Positions 20,503 through 33,891 of a DNA stretch of 64,000 nucleotides are shown in pieces (positions within the stretch are counted from its first letter, which is position 1; every line of letters begins with the position of its first letter). The notes below the pieces were generated by a model that was not told the origin of the DNA, made no database searches, and saw only the letters and a list, made by a program, of their open reading frames with translations. Both the position numbers and the translations under genes were made by a program. Source of the DNA: Lysobacteraceae bacterium (GTDB taxonomy: Bacteria > Pseudomonadota > Gammaproteobacteria > Xanthomonadales > Xanthomonadaceae); NCBI GenBank assembly GCA_003241895.1, contig QBLY01000001.1, forward strand, positions 124,001 through 188,000. Reading direction: 5' to 3'.

Positions 20503-23439
20503 TCAGGCCATCACCCGGTTACGGCCGGCGTGCTTGGCCTGGTAGAGGCGTTCGTCGGCGCGCGACACCAACCGTTCGTGATGCGACAGCCCCGTGCGCT
20601 CGGCCACGCCGATGCTGGCGGTGATGCGCAGGCCCGGCGCGAAGTCGCTGCAGTCGATCGCCTCGATGGCGGCACGCAGCCGCTCGGCCTGCCCGGACGC
20701 TTCGGCAACGCTTGCCTGAGGGAACAGGATGGCGAACTCCTCGCCACCCCAGCGAGCCACGCGCTCGTCGCCGCGCCAGCGACCGATCTGCTCGCGGCCC
20801 ATTTCCTTCTGCATTACCGCGGCCACCCGGCGCAGGGCTTCGTCGCCAACGTCGTGCGAGAAACCGTCGTTGATGCGCTTGAAATGGTCGATGTCGAGCA
20901 GTCCAAAGCACAGCGGCTGGTCGCCCAGCACCGCGTCCTGGTAAGCCAAGGTCAGGCTCTCGTCCATGCTGCGGCGATTGGGCAGGCCGGTGAGCGCGTC
21001 GGTGCGCGACAACTGCTCGAAAACCTCGGACTGCTTGCGAATGGTTTCGTTCTTGAGCTCGAGCTCGCCGTTCTTTTCGCTCAGCGCCTTGGTGCGGTCG
21101 TCGACGATCCGGCTCAGCTGCGCCTCGCGTGCCTTGAGCTGGCTGATGCGGGCGCGGTAAAGGCCGTAGAGGAACAGCGCCAGCAGCGAGCCGGCGGCAG
21201 GCAGGAACCACGGGCGCTGGTAGAGGCGCGGCTGGATCTCGAAGTTCACCGAAGCCGTTTCCGGGCTCCAGCCGCTGCCGCGCTGCGCCGCGCTTACCTG
21301 GAACCGGTACTGGCCCGGCGGCAGGTTGGTGTACTGGGCGTTGCGGCGCGTACTGCGTTCAACCCAGCCGTTGTCGAAGCCTTCGAGCCGGTAGCGGTAG
21401 CGGATCTGCTCGGGCGTGCGGTAGCTCAGGCTCACGTAGTCGAGCTCGAGCTTGCGCGTGCCCGGCGGCAGCACCAGGTTGCCGTTGGCGCTGGCGTTGG
21501 CGTCGTCCACGCGCAGGCCTTCGATCACCACCGGCGGCGGCGCCAGCTGGTAGCGCGGCAGCTGGTCGGGCTGAACCACCGAAACGCCCTTGGCCGTCGC
21601 CACCCAGATGCTGCCGTCCCCGGCCCGCAGTGCCGCCGGTCCGGCGCCGCCGTTGCACTGGGCGCTGCCCATGCCGTCGGCTTCCGCGAATTGCTGGTAG
21701 TCCAGGCGCCCACCGCTGCCGTTGGCCACCGCTTCCATGTCGTCGCGGCGCACGTACACCACGCCGGCGTTGGAGGTGAGCCAGAAGTTGCCGTAGTTGT
21801 CCACCACCACCTGGAACACCGCGTCCACCGGCAGGCCCTGCCGGCCGCCGACGATGCTCAGCGCACCGTTGCGCAGGCGCACCACGCCGCGATCGGTGGC
21901 GAACCACAGGGTGCCGTCGTCGTCCTCGTGCACGCCGAACACGTCCTGGGCGCCGTCCATCGCGGTCAGGTCGAGCGCGGTGATCTTGTCGCCCTGTACG
22001 TGGCCGGCGCCGTTGGACGTGCCCACCCACACGCTGCCGTCAGCCACCTCGCGAAGGCTCAGCACGAAGTCGCGCGGCAGCCCGTCCTTTTCGCCCAGGC
22101 TCACCGAAACGCCGTCCTTACGCCGCATCAGGCCGCGCGCGGTGCCGACCCAAAGCGTGCCGTCAGTTCCCTCGATCACTGCCCGCACCTGGTTGGAGGG
22201 CAGCACGTCGGCGCTGGTGAAGCGCTCCTGGATGGCGCCATCGGCCCAGCGCACGAGCCCGGTGGCGTACGTGCCGATCCAGATGTTGCCGGCCTTGTCT
22301 TCGGCCAGGCTGAGCACCGACTCGCTTTCCAGGCCCTGCGTGGAAGTCACTTTCTCGTCGCGCCAGAAATCCAGGCCCCGGCTGCTGCCAATCAGCACGT
22401 CGCCGCCGCGGGTCTGCAGCAGGGCGCGCACGTAGTCGTCGGCCAGGCCCTGGTGGCTGTCGATGGTGACGAACGGCGTGTCGGCGAAGCGCATCAGGCC
22501 AGCATTGGTGCCGACCCAGAGGCTGCCTTCGCGGTCGGCGAACAGCGAAGCCACCCGATTGTTGGGCAGGCCGTCGCCGGTGTCGAAACGCTCCAGCCCG
22601 CGGTCGCCCAGGCGCATCAGGCCGCGGCTCACCGTACCGATCCACAGGCTGCCCTGGTCGTCCACCTGCAGGCTGGCGATAGCCACGGCGGGCACCTCGG
22701 GCACGCGCTCGAAGCGGCCGCTGCGGCCCAGGTACAGGCCTTGTTCGGTGCCCACGTACAGCCCGCCGTCCGGCGATACCGCCAGGCTGAAGGCGGCGCC
22801 GTCGGGCAGGCCGGCCTCGATCGAGAAGGCCTGGACGCGCTCGCCTTCAAGCCGGGCGATGCCTTCGCCGGTGGCGATCCAGACGGCGCCCGAGCCGTCC
22901 TCGACCAGGGCATAGCCCACGTCCGAGGGCAGGCCGTTGCCGGTGTTGAAAACCGCTGCCTTGCCTTCGTCCAGGCGGGTGATGCCGCGGTTCTCGGTGG
23001 CGATCCAGAGCTGGCCGCTGCGGTCTTCCAGCGCCGCGAAGGTCTCGTTCTGGGTCAGGCCGTCGTCGGTGGTGTAGGTGGTCCAGGTCTCGCCGCGCAG
23101 CACGCTGACGCCGCCCCGGGAGGTGGCCACCACCAGCGCCCCGCTGTGTCCGACGGTGACCGAACGAATGCCGCTGTCCAGCATCGCCGGTACGTTGTTG
23201 CGGCCGAAGGAGCGGAACTCCTGGCCGTTGTAGCGGACCACGCCTTCCCAGGTCGCGAACCACAGGTAGCCCTCGGGCGTCTGGGCGATGGAATTGACCT
23301 GGTTGTGCGGCAGGCCGTCGCGCGTGGTCCAGACCTCGCGCGCGTAGGCGCCCAGCGCCTTCTGGTCGAGCGCCGTGGCGGGCAGGGACAGCGTGGTGGC
23401 AAGCAGCAGCGCCGCGGCGCAAATCATACGAAGTGCCAT
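20503..23439 (-). CDS. Two-component-type beta-propeller sensor with GGDEF domain (diguanylate cyclase)
   Basis: A 978-residue membrane sensor. Residues 1-23 form a signal peptide. Residues ~30-650 contain about 14 propeller repeats with the LWIGT/VWVGT signature, making two periplasmic seven-bladed propellers; a Y_Y_Y domain follows (~670-760), then one membrane helix near 770-790 and a coiled coil. The GGDEF domain carries LTGLPNRRS and GGEEF at 898-902, so it should make c-di-GMP. The inhibitory RxxD site is degenerate, with R-G-D-E at its place. It is 9 bp downstream of orn, whose product destroys pGpG from c-di-GMP breakdown. The ligand is unknown. Confidence 0.9.
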   Translation of the reverse strand: MALRMICAAALLLATTLSLPATALDQKALGAYAREVWTTRDGLPHNQVNSIAQTPEGYLWFATWEGVVRYNGQEFRSFGRNNVPAMLDSGIRSVTVGHSGALVVATSRGGVSVLRGETWTTYTTDDGLTQNETFAALEDRSGQLWIATENRGITRLDEGKAAVFNTGNGLPSDVGYALVEDGSGAVWIATGEGIARLEGERVQAFSIEAGLPDGAAFSLAVSPDGGLYVGTEQGLYLGRSGRFERVPEVPAVAIASLQVDDQGSLWIGTVSRGLMRLGDRGLERFDTGDGLPNNRVASLFADREGSLWVGTNAGLMRFADTPFVTIDSHQGLADDYVRALLQTRGGDVLIGSSRGLDFWRDEKVTSTQGLESESVLSLAEDKAGNIWIGTYATGLVRWADGAIQERFTSADVLPSNQVRAVIEGTDGTLWVGTARGLMRRKDGVSVSLGEKDGLPRDFVLSLREVADGSVWVGTSNGAGHVQGDKITALDLTAMDGAQDVFGVHEDDDGTLWFATDRGVVRLRNGALSIVGGRQGLPVDAVFQVVVDNYGNFWLTSNAGVVYVRRDDMEAVANGSGGRLDYQQFAEADGMGSAQCNGGAGPAALRAGDGSIWVATAKGVSVVQPDQLPRYQLAPPPVVIEGLRVDDANASANGNLVLPPGTRKLELDYVSLSYRTPEQIRYRYRLEGFDNGWVERSTRRNAQYTNLPPGQYRFQVSAAQRGSGWSPETASVNFEIQPRLYQRPWFLPAAGSLLALFLYGLYRARISQLKAREAQLSRIVDDRTKALSEKNGELELKNETIRKQSEVFEQLSRTDALTGLPNRRSMDESLTLAYQDAVLGDQPLCFGLLDIDHFKRINDGFSHDVGDEALRRVAAVMQKEMGREQIGRWRGDERVARWGGEEFAILFPQASVAEASGQAERLRAAIEAIDCSDFAPGLRITASIGVAERTGLSHHERLVSRADERLYQAKHAGRNRVMA

Positions 23440-23448
23440 GGTTTGGCC

Positions 23449-24003
23449 TCAGTGCCCGCCCAGCTTGCCCATGTGCTGGCGATAGAACGCCAGTTCCTTC
23501 ACCGACTCCCGGATGTCGGACAGTGCGGTATGCGCGCCGACCTTCGAGAAGCCGTCCAGCAGCGCCGGCGACCAGCGCCGCGCCAATTCCTTGAGCGTGG
23601 AAACGTCGAGGTTTCGGTAGTGGAAATAGCGCTCAAGCCGGGGCATGTGCCGCACCAGGAACCGGCGGTCCTGGCAGATGGAGTTGCCGCAGATCGGCGA
23701 CTTGCCAGCGGGCACCCAGTGGCTGAGGAACTCGACCGTCAGGGCCTCGGCCTGCGCCATGCCCACTTGGCTGTCGAGCACGCGCTGCCACAGGCCCGAG
23801 CGGGTGTGGGTGCCGCGGTTCCAGTCGTCCATGGCCTCGAGCCGGGCCAGCGGATGGGCGACGGCCAGCTCAGGGCCCTCGGCCAGGATGTTGAGCTGGC
23901 TGTCGGTGACCAGCGTGGCGATCTCGATCACCGAATCGGTGTCGGGGTCCAGGCCGGTCATCTCCAGGTCGATCCAGATCAGGTTCTGCTCGTGGCTGGG
24001 CAT
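23449..24003 (-). CDS. orn: Oligoribonuclease
   Basis: A 184-residue DEDDh 3'-5' exonuclease that degrades 2-5 nt RNA, including pGpG. Exo I is IDLEMTGLD (D12, E14), followed by [15 protein letters not shown] and a final [18 protein letters not shown] that supplies the His and Asp. Length matches E. coli Orn (181). The next gene downstream is a diguanylate cyclase, and the adjacency fits c-di-GMP turnover. The divergent DUF2721 gene starts 65 bp away. Confidence 0.95.
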   Translation of the reverse strand: MPSHEQNLIWIDLEMTGLDPDTDSVIEIATLVTDSQLNILAEGPELAVAHPLARLEAMDDWNRGTHTRSGLWQRVLDSQVGMAQAEALTVEFLSHWVPAGKSPICGNSICQDRRFLVRHMPRLERYFHYRNLDVSTLKELARRWSPALLDGFSKVGAHTALSDIRESVKELAFYRQHMGKLGGH

Positions 24004-24068
24004 GCTTGGCTGGCGGTGGTGGCGATGCCCGCATCATACTTCAGGCACGACAACTCCGAGGCGGCCCC

Positions 24069-24530
24069 GTGTACCCCAACCAAGTGCTGGACCACTACGG
24101 CATCCTCACATCGATGCTGGCCCCCGCCCTGCTCATGGCGGCCACCGGTTCGCTGCTGATTTCGGCCAACAACCGCCTCGCCCGGGTGGTGGACCGGCTG
24201 CGCTCGATCATCGGCCAGCTCGAGGGCGGCGACCATATGACCCGGGCTGAACTCGAGGAGCAGATCCTGCGCCACCGTAGCCGTGCCCGGCTGGTCCTGC
24301 GTGCCTGCCTGATGCTTTACCTGGCGCTGGGCGCCTTCGTCGGCACCAGCCTGGCGCTGGCGGTGGACGCGGTGCTCGGGTTCCGGCTGCCCTACCTGCC
24401 TACCGGGATGGCGGTGGTCGGCGTGCTGGGGCTGCTGGCGGCCAGCGTCTACCTGGGTCGCGAAGTCATCCTGTCGGTGCGTGGGTTCGACCAGGAACTC
24501 GACATCGAACTGGCGCGCCGCCGGCGTTGA
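24069..24530 (+). CDS. DUF2721 membrane protein
   Basis: A 153-residue inner-membrane protein of unknown function. The family opening ILTSMLAPALLMAATGSLLI forms the first helix, then SANNRLARVVDRLR; two further helices follow at about residues 80-100 and 112-132. The start is GTG 24069, which gives the usual short N-terminus; an upstream ATG at 24006 adds unlikely polar residues overlapping the orn promoter region. It is divergent from orn and ends 13 bp from the tadA stop. Confidence 0.82.
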   Translation: MYPNQVLDHYGILTSMLAPALLMAATGSLLISANNRLARVVDRLRSIIGQLEGGDHMTRAELEEQILRHRSRARLVLRACLMLYLALGAFVGTSLALAVDAVLGFRLPYLPTGMAVVGVLGLLAASVYLGREVILSVRGFDQELDIELARRRR

Positions 24531-24543
24531 GCAACGCGTTGCT

Positions 24544-25159
<616 letters not shown>

Positions 25160-25171
25160 TCAAACCGCCCT

Positions 25172-26755
25172 TCATTCCCACTCGATGGTGGCGGGAGGCT
25201 TGCCGCTGATGTCATAAACTACGCGAGAAACACCGCGTAACTCATTGATTATTCTGCGTGAACAGTCGTCGAGCAGCGTGTACGGCAGGTGCGCCCAGTG
25301 CGCCGTCATGAAGTCCACGGTCTCCACTGCCCGCAGCGCGATCACCCATTCATAGGCCCGGGCATCCCCCACCACGCCCACCGACTTCACCGGCAGAAAC
25401 ACCGCGAAGGCCTGGCTGGTTTTGTCGTACCAGCCCGATTTGTGCAATTCGTCGATGAAGATGGCGTCGGCCTTGGCCAGCAGCTCGGCGTACTCGCGCT
25501 TCACTTCGCCCAGGATGCGAACGCCCAGGCCCGGGCCCGGGAACGGATGCCGGTAGACCATGGCGCGCGGCAGGCCCAGCTCGACGCCGATGCGCCGGAC
25601 CTCGTCTTTGAACAGCTCGCGCAGTGGCTCCACCAGCCCCAGCTTCATGTGCTCGGGCAGGCCGCCGACGTTGTGGTGGCTTTTGATGACGTGGGCCTTG
25701 CCGGTCTTGCTGCCGGCCGATTCGATCACGTCGGGGTAGATGGTGCCCTGCGCCAGCCACTTGACGTTGCTGAGCCTGGAAGACTCCTCGTCGAAGATCT
25801 CCACGAACAGCCGGCCGATGATCTTGCGCTTGGCTTCCGGGTCGCTGACCCCGGCCAGCGCGTTGAAGTAGCGGTCGGCGGCGTTGACCCGGATGACCTT
25901 GATGCCCATGCCGCCGCTTTGGGCCTCGGCGGCGAACATGGCCATCACCTGGTCGCCTTCCTGCCAGCGCAGCAGGCCGGTGTCCACGAACACGCAGGTC
26001 AGCCGGTCGCCGATGGCCCGGTGCAGCAGGGCCGCGACCACCGACGAATCCACGCCGCCCGACAGGCCCAGCAGCACGTTGTCGTCGCCCACCTGGGCAC
26101 GCACGCGTTCAATCTGGTCTTCGATGATGTTGGCGGCGGTCCACAGGGTGTTGCAGCCGCAGATGTCCACCGCGAAGCGGCGCAGCATCTGTTCGCCCGA
26201 CCGGGTGTGGGTGACTTCGGGGTGGAACTGCACGCCGTACCAGCGGCGCTTGTCGTCGCCCATGGCGATGATCGGCACCGATTCGGTGCGGCCGGTCACC
26301 CGGAAGCCGGCGGGAAGCTCGGTGACGCGGTCGCCGTGGCTCATCCACACGTCCAGCCGCGGCGGGCTTCCGGCATGGTCCTTGAGGTCGTCGAGCAGCG
26401 CGCACTCGGCGATCACTTCCACCTGGGCGTGGCCGAACTCGCGGTGGTGCCCCGACTCCACCTCGCCGCCGAGCTGCATGGCCATGGTCTGCATGCCGTA
26501 GCAGATGCCCAGGATCGGCACGCCGGCGTCGAACACTTCCTGCGGTGCACGCGGCGAGCCGGCCTCCACCGTGGACTCGGGTCCGCCCGAGAGGATGATG
26601 CCCTTGGGCGCATAGCGGGCGATCTCGGCCGGGTCGTGGTCCCAGGCCCAGATCTCGCAGTACACGCCGAATTCGCGCACCCGGCGGGCGATCAGCTGGG
26701 TGTACTGCGCGCCGAAGTCGAGGATCAGGATCTTGTCGCTGTGGATGTCGGTCAT
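25172..26755 (-). CDS. guaA: GMP synthase (glutamine-hydrolysing)
   Basis: It converts XMP to GMP with ATP and glutamine. The 527 residues comprise a class I amidotransferase with nucleophile C85 in LGICYGMQT and its His in [10 protein letters not shown], then the PP-loop ATPase [14 protein letters not shown], and the C-terminal GMP synthase domain with [15 protein letters not shown]. It lies 15 bp downstream of guaB, the standard guaBA order. Confidence 0.97.
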   Translation of the reverse strand: MTDIHSDKILILDFGAQYTQLIARRVREFGVYCEIWAWDHDPAEIARYAPKGIILSGGPESTVEAGSPRAPQEVFDAGVPILGICYGMQTMAMQLGGEVESGHHREFGHAQVEVIAECALLDDLKDHAGSPPRLDVWMSHGDRVTELPAGFRVTGRTESVPIIAMGDDKRRWYGVQFHPEVTHTRSGEQMLRRFAVDICGCNTLWTAANIIEDQIERVRAQVGDDNVLLGLSGGVDSSVVAALLHRAIGDRLTCVFVDTGLLRWQEGDQVMAMFAAEAQSGGMGIKVIRVNAADRYFNALAGVSDPEAKRKIIGRLFVEIFDEESSRLSNVKWLAQGTIYPDVIESAGSKTGKAHVIKSHHNVGGLPEHMKLGLVEPLRELFKDEVRRIGVELGLPRAMVYRHPFPGPGLGVRILGEVKREYAELLAKADAIFIDELHKSGWYDKTSQAFAVFLPVKSVGVVGDARAYEWVIALRAVETVDFMTAHWAHLPYTLLDDCSRRIINELRGVSRVVYDISGKPPATIEWE

Positions 26756-26770
26756 GGGGGCGTCCTGGCC

Positions 26771-29590
<2,820 letters not shown>

Positions 29591-29594
<4 letters not shown>

Positions 29595-30082
29595 GGGTCG
29601 ACGCCCATCGCCACCGGGGCCGGTGGCTCCATCCGCGCGGCTACCAGGAAGCGCAGGCCCATCAGGCCAAAGCCCAGCGGGATCACCAGCATCGGCACCC
29701 AGCTGGGAATGCCCGCGACGAACGGCACCGGCGCCTCGCGCTCCATCGCCACCATGCCGGCGCCCAGCCAGGCCAGGGCCAGGCTCACCGACGCAGCGGC
29801 CAGCTGCGAAATCACCCATACCGCGCGGCGGGGCCCCGGCGGCAGGAAGCGCGGCAGCGCGTCAATGGCGATGTGCTTGCCCGAACGCGTGGCGCCCAGC
29901 GCGCCCAGCAGGGCCAGGAACAGCACCCCTGACCGGCTTACCGGCTCGGCCCAGGACAAGCCACTGTCGAACGCCACCCGCAGCACGATCTGCGCCACCG
30001 AAAGCAGCAGCAGCGAACCCAGCAGGGCCGCCAGCAGTCCGTCTTCGGCCCGATGCAGGCGGCCCAGCCAGCGTCCGGGCAT
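29591..30082 (-). CDS. dctQ: TRAP transporter small permease (DctQ family)
   Basis: A 163-residue inner-membrane protein with four hydrophobic helices (about residues 17-35, 47-62, 84-104, 124-142). The DctQ pattern is the [21 protein letters not shown] segment followed by GKHIAIDAL. It scaffolds the large permease. ATG 30082 shares a base with the stop of dctP (TGATG) and the stop overlaps the dctM GTG, so all three subunits are coupled. Confidence 0.88.
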
Positions 30083-31071
30083 CAGGGCGCCTTGGGCTGC
30101 GCCAGTGCGCGGCGGATGGCCGCCAGGATCTCGGGCGAAATGGCCTTTTCGGCCTCCATCTGCGTGGTGACGCGGGCGCCGTACTCGCGCCAGCGCGCGG
30201 CTTCGGTCGGCTCCAGCGGTCCCACCGTGATGCCCTGTTTCTTCATCGCGGCCAACGCGGCGGCGTCGTCGCGACGGATGTTGGCGTCCATGCGCTTGCC
30301 GGCGCTGTCGAAGGCCGCCGACAGCACGGCCTGGTCGGCCGGGGGGATTTTCTTCCAGGCCTTCTCGTCCAGCACCAGGAAGCCGGTGACGAAGGTCAGC
30401 GGCAGGTCCACCATGTGCTTCAGCTTGCCGTGCCACTGCAGCACGATGGCGCCGCTGGGGGTGTTAACCACGGTGTCCACCAGGCCGGTCTGCAGGCTGG
30501 TGAAGACGTCGCCCAGCGGCAGCGGGATGGTGTTGATGCCGCCCATCTTGAAGGTGCGCGCCGCGATTTCGTCGTTGGACGGGATCCACAGCTTGATGCC
30601 GGCCATGTCGGCCTTGGTGCGCAGCGGACGGTCGCCCATCAGGTAGGCGAAGCCCAGTCCGGACACGCCCAGCATGCGGATGCCGCGCTGTTCGAAGCCC
30701 TTGGCCAGCAGCGGGTCGACGGCGGCTCGCACGCGCGCCACCTCGTCCCAGTCGGCCATCAGGAACGGCAGGCTGTAGGCGGTGGCGTCGGGGTACACCA
30801 GCGACAGTTCGCTGGAAGTCAGCACGCCGCCCTGCAGCTGGCCCAGGCGCATCTTGCGCAGCACCACCGCGTCGTTGCCCATCACGCCGCCGGGGTAGAA
30901 CTTCACGTCCACCCGGCCGCCGGTGCCCTGCTTGACCTCGGCGGACGCCGCGCGCAGTTCGCGCATCCAGGCCGAGCCGTCCGGTGCCAGCGTGGCGATC
31001 TTGATCACCTGCGCGGAAACCGGCGAAGCCAGCAGCAGCGAAAGCGCGAGGGAGAACAACAGCCTGGTCAT
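30082..31071 (-). CDS. dctP: TRAP transporter substrate-binding protein (DctP family)
   Basis: A 329-residue periplasmic binding protein with a signal peptide (residues 1-20, SPVSA cleavage). The mature part starts [18 protein letters not shown], followed by [35 protein letters not shown] and a [16 protein letters not shown] ligand-region stretch. DctP proteins bind carboxylates and similar acids through a conserved Arg; the exact substrate here is unknown. It lies 25 bp downstream of the TatT gene, which points to the TatT-type TRAP subfamily. Confidence 0.92.
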   Translation of the reverse strand: MTRLLFSLALSLLLASPVSAQVIKIATLAPDGSAWMRELRAASAEVKQGTGGRVDVKFYPGGVMGNDAVVLRKMRLGQLQGGVLTSSELSLVYPDATAYSLPFLMADWDEVARVRAAVDPLLAKGFEQRGIRMLGVSGLGFAYLMGDRPLRTKADMAGIKLWIPSNDEIAARTFKMGGINTIPLPLGDVFTSLQTGLVDTVVNTPSGAIVLQWHGKLKHMVDLPLTFVTGFLVLDEKAWKKIPPADQAVLSAAFDSAGKRMDANIRRDDAAALAAMKKQGITVGPLEPTEAARWREYGARVTTQMEAEKAISPEILAAIRRALAQPKAP

Positions 31072-31096
31072 GCGGGGATCCTTGGCGGGGTGGCGC

Positions 31097-31987
31097 TCAG
31101 AAATAATCCTTGCCCGACGCCACGAGCGCCTTCGCGCGATCCTGGGCCAGCACATTGGTCAACGTGAAACCGGGCTCGGCCGGGTCGGCGGACAGCACTT
31201 CGTCCAGCAGGCGGTCGTGCAGGTCCTGGTCGAACACCAGGCGTGCGTAGTATTCGGCCATCAGCGTCTTGGCGTAGAGGTTGCGGCCCTGGCTCATGGC
31301 GATGGCGGCCTCGAAATGCTCGCGCCCCAGTTCGGGCTTGCCGCCCAGGGCCTCGGGACGAAGCGAGTTCAGCACGCCCAGGTAGACGCGCGGCATGCCG
31401 CGCGCATGGCCGGGGTCGGTGGCGACCACGTGGCCCAGCAGCGCTTCGATCTTGGGCAGGTCGGCGATGGCGCCCCAGTCCTCGCTGTTGGCCTGCACGA
31501 AGCCGACCCAGGCCGCGGCCAGCGCGTATTGACCGCCGATATTCTGGCGCGGCGCCGCTTTCACGGCGGCGGTGAAGGTGTCCATGTCGGCGTCGAGCGC
31601 CGCGCACAGCGTTTTGTCCTGCGCGCAGGTGCCGCGGCGCGCGTAGTCCAGGGCCTTGGCCGACAGGCGCTTGGCGCGCTGGCGATCGTCGCCGGTGAAG
31701 TTGCCGGCATAGGCGCCGTTGAGTTCCGCCGCCGCGAACAGCAGCGAGGCATTGCGCTTGTCGCCGGGCACCTGCCCTTGCACCAGCCCGTCGATCAGCA
31801 GCAGGTAGGCCGGCAGGCCGTCGCGCACGGTGGCGGGGTCGTTGCTGTTGGTGACGGCGCTGCCCAGCTGCGCCGCCAGCCGGTCGCTGGCCTTGCCGAC
31901 CAGGGACGCGCAGCCGCCCGCCAGCAGAACCGGCAGCAGTGCAGCCAGCACGGTCAACCAGCGGGAGCGTGGACTTGTCATCGTCAT
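31097..31987 (-). CDS. TRAP transporter-associated TatT lipoprotein
   Basis: A 296-residue lipoprotein (lipobox LAGGC, Cys 26) built of helical TPR-like repeats. TatT proteins (Tp0956 of Treponema is the model) form trimers that dock on the DctP-type binding protein (Tp0957) in the periplasm and may deliver hydrophobic ligand. The gene precedes dctP by 25 bp and is the first of the TRAP operon. It follows folD by 19 bp on the same strand, so the four genes could read from the folD promoter. Confidence 0.85.
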   Translation of the reverse strand: MTMTSPRSRWLTVLAALLPVLLAGGCASLVGKASDRLAAQLGSAVTNSNDPATVRDGLPAYLLLIDGLVQGQVPGDKRNASLLFAAAELNGAYAGNFTGDDRQRAKRLSAKALDYARRGTCAQDKTLCAALDADMDTFTAAVKAAPRQNIGGQYALAAAWVGFVQANSEDWGAIADLPKIEALLGHVVATDPGHARGMPRVYLGVLNSLRPEALGGKPELGREHFEAAIAMSQGRNLYAKTLMAEYYARLVFDQDLHDRLLDEVLSADPAEPGFTLTNVLAQDRAKALVASGKDYF

Positions 31988-32006
31988 CAGTGTGCAGCCT
32001 GCGGGG

Positions 32007-32885
32007 TCATTGTTGCGCGATGGCGACGGCGTCGAAGGCCTCGGCGGCCTCCAGCGTGTTCTGCATCAGGGTGGCCACGGTCATCGGCCCGACGCCTCCG
32101 GGTACCGGCGTGATCCATGATGCGCGTTCGGCGGCGGCATCAAAGCCCACGTCGCCCACCAGGCGGCCGTCGTCCAGGCGATTGATGCCCACGTCGATCA
32201 CCACCGCGCCGGGCTTCACCCATTCGCCCGGCACCAGGCCCGGGCGGCCGACCGCCACCACCAGGATGTCGGCTTCGCGCACGTGGCGCTCCAGCACCTC
32301 GCGCGGGGTGAACTTGTGGCAGCTGGTGGTGGTGCAGCCGGCGATGAGCAGTTCGAGCACCATCGGCCGGCCGACGTGGTTGCTCACGCCCACCACGGTG
32401 GCGCTTTGGCCGCGCACGGGCCGGTCGGTGTAGGCCAGCAGCGTGGTGACGCCGCGCGGCGTACAGGGCCGCAGGCCGAACTGGCGCAGCGCCAAATGGC
32501 CCACGTTTTCGGGGTGGAAGCCGTCCACGTCCTTGCGCGGGTCGATGCGGTGGATCAGCCAGTTGGCGTCGCGGTTGCCGGGCAGCGGCAGCTGCACCAG
32601 GATGCCGTGGATGGCCGGGTCGGCGTTCAGGCGATCGATCAGTGCCGACAGCTCGTCATCGCCCGTGTCGGCGGGAAGATCGAAGTCGATGGCGCGGATG
32701 CCGACCTTCTTGGCCGCGCGGCGCTTGTTGCGCACGTACACCGCGGAAGCCGGATCCTGGCCGACCAGCACCACCGCCAGGCCGGGCGCCGGCTTGCCGC
32801 CGGCCACGCGAACGGCCACGCGGCTGGCCAGGTCGTCGAGCAGGGCTTCGGCGATGCCTTTGCCGTCTAGGATGCGGGCGGTCAT
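32007..32885 (-). CDS. folD: Bifunctional methylenetetrahydrofolate dehydrogenase/cyclohydrolase
   Basis: It interconverts 5,10-methylene-, methenyl- and 10-formyl-THF with NADP. The 292 residues include the active-site Lys in [14 protein letters not shown], the GILVQLPLP motif, the NADP loop [11 protein letters not shown] (family consensus G-R/x-S-x2-VG-x-P) and the closing [20 protein letters not shown] 32885 is preceded by CGGAG. It is divergent from the DUF1244 gene across 90 bp. Confidence 0.95.
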   Translation of the reverse strand: MTARILDGKGIAEALLDDLASRVAVRVAGGKPAPGLAVVLVGQDPASAVYVRNKRRAAKKVGIRAIDFDLPADTGDDELSALIDRLNADPAIHGILVQLPLPGNRDANWLIHRIDPRKDVDGFHPENVGHLALRQFGLRPCTPRGVTTLLAYTDRPVRGQSATVVGVSNHVGRPMVLELLIAGCTTTSCHKFTPREVLERHVREADILVVAVGRPGLVPGEWVKPGAVVIDVGINRLDDGRLVGDVGFDAAAERASWITPVPGGVGPMTVATLMQNTLEAAEAFDAVAIAQQ

Positions 32886-32975
32886 GGCGCTCCGGGAGCA
32901 GTGGGGGCGGATCGGGCGCAAACTGTCCCGGGTCGCAAGCCGCGATTATCCCCGAAGCCTTCCCTACCCCGCCAT

Positions 32976-33275
32976 ATGCCAAACGCCGACACCACGGCCC
33001 TCGAGGCCGCCGCCTTCCGCCGACTGCTGGCCCACCTGCGCCAGCGCAGCGACGTCCAGAACATCGACCTGATGATCTTGGCGGGCTTTTGCCGCAACTG
33101 CCTGTCCAACTGGTACCAGGAGGCCGCCGAGGGGGCCGGTACGCCGGTGTCCAAGGACGCTGCAAGAGAGATCATCTACGCAATGCCCTTCGCCCAATGG
33201 AAGGCCGAACACCAGGCCGAGGCCACGCCGGAGCAGTTGGCCGCCTTCGAAGCGGCCCAGCGCGCCCACCCCTGA
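32976..33275 (+). CDS. DUF1244 domain protein
   Basis: A 99-residue soluble protein of unknown function matching the DUF1244 pattern: FRRLLAHLRQRSDVQNIDLM, then the hallmark LAGFCRNCLSNWYQEA and IIYAMPFAQWKAEHQ. The CRNC pair could bind metal. ATG 32976 gives the family's usual start; an upstream ATG at 32901 overlaps the folD promoter region. Confidence 0.82.
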   Translation: MPNADTTALEAAAFRRLLAHLRQRSDVQNIDLMILAGFCRNCLSNWYQEAAEGAGTPVSKDAAREIIYAMPFAQWKAEHQAEATPEQLAAFEAAQRAHP

Positions 33276-33279
33276 TGTG

Positions 33280-33310
33280 AAAAAAAGACGCCCCGGCAAG
33301 GCCGGGGCGT
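33280..33310 (-). terminator. Rho-independent terminator of the phasin-like gene
   Basis: On the minus strand an ACGCCCCGGC stem, 3-nt loop and complementary arm, then TCTTTTTTT. It faces the gene that ends at 33346; the plus side has no T run. Confidence 0.85.
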
Positions 33311-33345
33311 TGAATTCCCACTGACGGGAGAGAGTCGTTCGCGGC

Positions 33346-33750
33346 TCAGACGCTCTTGCGGGTGCGCTTGGCGGCCGGGCGCGCGGTGCGCGTGGCCTTG
33401 CGCGCGGTGCGCTTGGCAGGCGCCTTGGCACCCAACTTCACCAGCACCGGCGCGAAGCGTGTTTCGAACTCGGCCTGCGCCTGCTGTGCGAAGCCCGCCA
33501 CCTGCTTCTTGACCGGGGCCAGCCTGGCCTTGGCCTGCTTGCGGAACTTGGCAACGCGGCTGCCCGCTTCGCGCGCGGCATCGTCGGCGCGCTGGCGGAT
33601 CACTTCGGGCAACTCGGCCAGGCCGTCGATGGATTTGATGGCCTGCTTGCGGCCAAGCGAGGCCGCGCCGATGCCGGCCAGCAGCACGGTGCGCGGGCTG
33701 ACTTCGGTCTTGCGGGAGCTACGGCGGCGGGTCGTGGTCGAACGGGTCAT
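33346..33750 (-). CDS. Phasin/histone-like basic protein
   Basis: A 134-residue, strongly basic protein. Its middle (about residues 15-95) has the hydrophobic RTVLLAGIGAASLGRKQA and a long helix, GSRVAKFRKQAKARLAPVKKQ, as in phasin-like granule-associated proteins. The last ~35 residues are a Lys/Arg/Ala tail (AKRTARKATRTARPAAKR) like histone H1 or PhaF. It may bind DNA, or granules and DNA together. No PHA synthase is nearby. It has its own terminator. Confidence 0.65.
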   Translation of the reverse strand: MTRSTTTRRRSSRKTEVSPRTVLLAGIGAASLGRKQAIKSIDGLAELPEVIRQRADDAAREAGSRVAKFRKQAKARLAPVKKQVAGFAQQAQAEFETRFAPVLVKLGAKAPAKRTARKATRTARPAAKRTRKSV

Positions 33751-33891
33751 GGGACACCTCGTTTTAGTGGGCCGGGATGGCCTTGATCGACTCGGAGTGT
33801 GGTCGCCGGGGCTTGAGCAATCACACTAGCCGCGCTTGCGGCCAGCCGTGGCCCGCGCGATGCTGGCCCTCTTTGCGAGGAGTGCGCGTTG

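Noticed and set aside
24006-24068. ATG start at 24006 for the DUF2721 gene
   Set aside because: It would add a polar, glycine-rich extension not typical of the family and overlap the orn leader; GTG 24069 gives the normal start.
20530-24159. Long plus-strand open frame of over 1200 codons opposite the GGDEF and orn genes
   Set aside because: It is the antisense of two genes with clear domain motifs, has Arg/Ala/Val-rich low-information sequence and no ribosome site. High GC content makes long shadow frames common; similar ones lie at 228-2960, 4739-6706, 25289-28351 and 50620-53292.
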